DNA from: an uncultured Roseburia sp.
GTDB lineage: Bacteria > Bacillota > Clostridia > Lachnospirales > Lachnospiraceae
Direction: 5' to 3'
DNA: 16,139 nucleotides
Assembly (NCBI GenBank): GCA_947070915.1
Contig: CAMTDY010000050.1
Location: forward strand, 1-16,139
Position numbers and translations under genes: made by a program. This document shows, in pieces, positions 15,378 to 16,139 of the stretch. The notes under the pieces are model-generated. The model did not search any database, was not told the DNA's origin, and was given only the letters and a program-made list of their open reading frames with translations. Positions within the stretch are counted from its first letter, which is position 1. Every line of letters starts with the position of its first letter.

Positions 15378-16139
15378 GTTCTCGGTGGTGATACCGGTTT
15401 ATAACGTGTACGGATATCTTCGTGAGACACTGGATTCCGTCATACAGCAGGATATTGGATTTGAGGAAAACATTCAGGTCATTCTGGTGAATGACGGAAG
15501 TCCGGACCGGAGTGAGGAGATCTGTCTGGAGTATCAGAAACGGTATCCGGATAATATTGTCTATCTGAAGCAGGAAAACCAGGGAGTGAGTGCGGCCAGG
15601 AACCATGCCATTTCCTATATCCGCGGAAAATACGTGAATTTTCTGGATTCCGATGACAAGTGGACGAAAAACAGTTTCCGTGCGGTGTATGAATTTTTTG
15701 AAAAGCGCCAGGATAAGATCGATCTGGTTTCCTGTCCCCAGAAATTTTTTGAGGCCAGGAATGAGTATCACTGGCTGCGGTTTAAATATGAAAATGGGAG
15801 CCGGATCATTGATGTGCTGGATAAGTACAATTTTATTCAGATGCATGTCACCGCTTCTTTTGTAAAGGCAGAGGTGTTGGAACATCACCGCTTCGATGAA
15901 CAACTGAAATATGCAGAAGATTCCAAGTTCGTGACCTCGGTCATCTTAGAGAAGCTCAAGTATGGGGTGGTGGCAGAGGCGCTTCATCTGTACCGCAAGC
16001 GGGTGAATGCCTCTTCGGCGATCCAGAATAAAGGGACTTCCAAGGAGTGGTATCTGGACACTCCCAGGCATTATTATCTGGAGATCATCCGGGAGTCCAT
16101 CGAAAAGTATGGGAGCGTTCTGCTCTACATCCAGTACCT
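15361..16139 (+). CDS. GT2 family glycosyltransferase, 3'-truncated
   Basis: The frame is open from GTG 15361 to the window end, giving 259 residues. It starts inside the yfhO-like gene (17-base overlap); AAGGAG at 15348-15353 with a seven-base spacer supports the GTG start. FSVVIPVYNVYGYLRETLDS opens a GT-A fold. NDGSPDRS (44-51) is the nucleotide-binding motif, QGVSAARNHAI (about 75-84) and LDSDDKW (95-101) give the D96-S-D98 metal site, and AEDSKF (185-190) is the likely catalytic-base region. The family is typical of cytoplasmic surface-polysaccharide assembly enzymes using nucleotide sugars. Its position after the GDP-D-rhamnose genes makes GDP-rhamnose or GDP-mannose a reasonable donor guess, but nothing in the visible part proves it. 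The C-terminal portion is missing because of the window edge. Confidence 0.9.
   Translation, partial: MEYQYKFSVVIPVYNVYGYLRETLDSVIQQDIGFEENIQVILVNDGSPDRSEEICLEYQKRYPDNIVYLKQENQGVSAARNHAISYIRGKYVNFLDSDDKWTKNSFRAVYEFFEKRQDKIDLVSCPQKFFEARNEYHWLRFKYENGSRIIDVLDKYNFIQMHVTASFVKAEVLEHHRFDEQLKYAEDSKFVTSVILEKLKYGVVAEALHLYRKRVNASSAIQNKGTSKEWYLDTPRHYYLEIIRESIEKYGSVLLYIQY

Overview
The window looks like a chromosomal surface-glycan locus from a low-to-mid GC Firmicute, most likely a gut Clostridia/Lachnospiraceae-type organism. This is an inference from consistent AGGAGG-type ribosome binding sites, tightly packed co-directional genes, and the protein styles (a GtrA, YfhO and DUF6311 mixture with a PGM2-type hexomutase). 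No rRNA, tRNA, transposase, integrase or CRISPR array is visible. All eleven complete genes and the two edge-truncated ones read on the + strand.

Region 1 (1-5528) holds four membrane-protein genes. The first is a 5'-truncated DUF6311-type membrane protein. Then come two polytopic GT-C-type glycosyltransferase candidates (2023-3468 and 3503-4975) and a GtrA-family flippase candidate (4995-5528).

Region 2 (5529-5845) is a 317-base non-coding gap. It carries a plausible extended -10 promoter followed at once by an unusual modular array of hairpins: an 11-bp outer stem enclosing two long hairpins, then smaller hairpin units of the same sequence family. This is the least explained part of the window.

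Region 3 (5846-12564) is a nucleotide-sugar module. It encodes a DPM1-like GT2 (polyprenyl-phosphate mannose synthase candidate), ManA, ManC, Gmd, an Rmd-type reductase and a PGM2-type phosphohexomutase. Together these can convert fructose-6-P to mannose-6-P, mannose-1-P, GDP-mannose, GDP-4-keto-6-deoxymannose and GDP-D-rhamnose. A 178-base gap with a perfect 13-bp inverted repeat separates gmd from rmd.

Region 4 (12561-16139) has a YfhO-family membrane protein, translationally coupled to the hexomutase, and a 3'-truncated GT2 glycosyltransferase that starts with GTG inside the yfhO-like gene.

How the genes may work together: GDP-mannose is the branch point. One branch would be loaded onto a polyprenyl phosphate by the GT2, flipped with the help of GtrA, and used outside the membrane by one or more of the GT-C-like proteins. 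The other branch gives GDP-D-rhamnose for cytoplasmic glycosyltransferases such as the one at the right edge. The enzyme identities are well supported. The division of labour among the membrane proteins and the final polymer are inferred.
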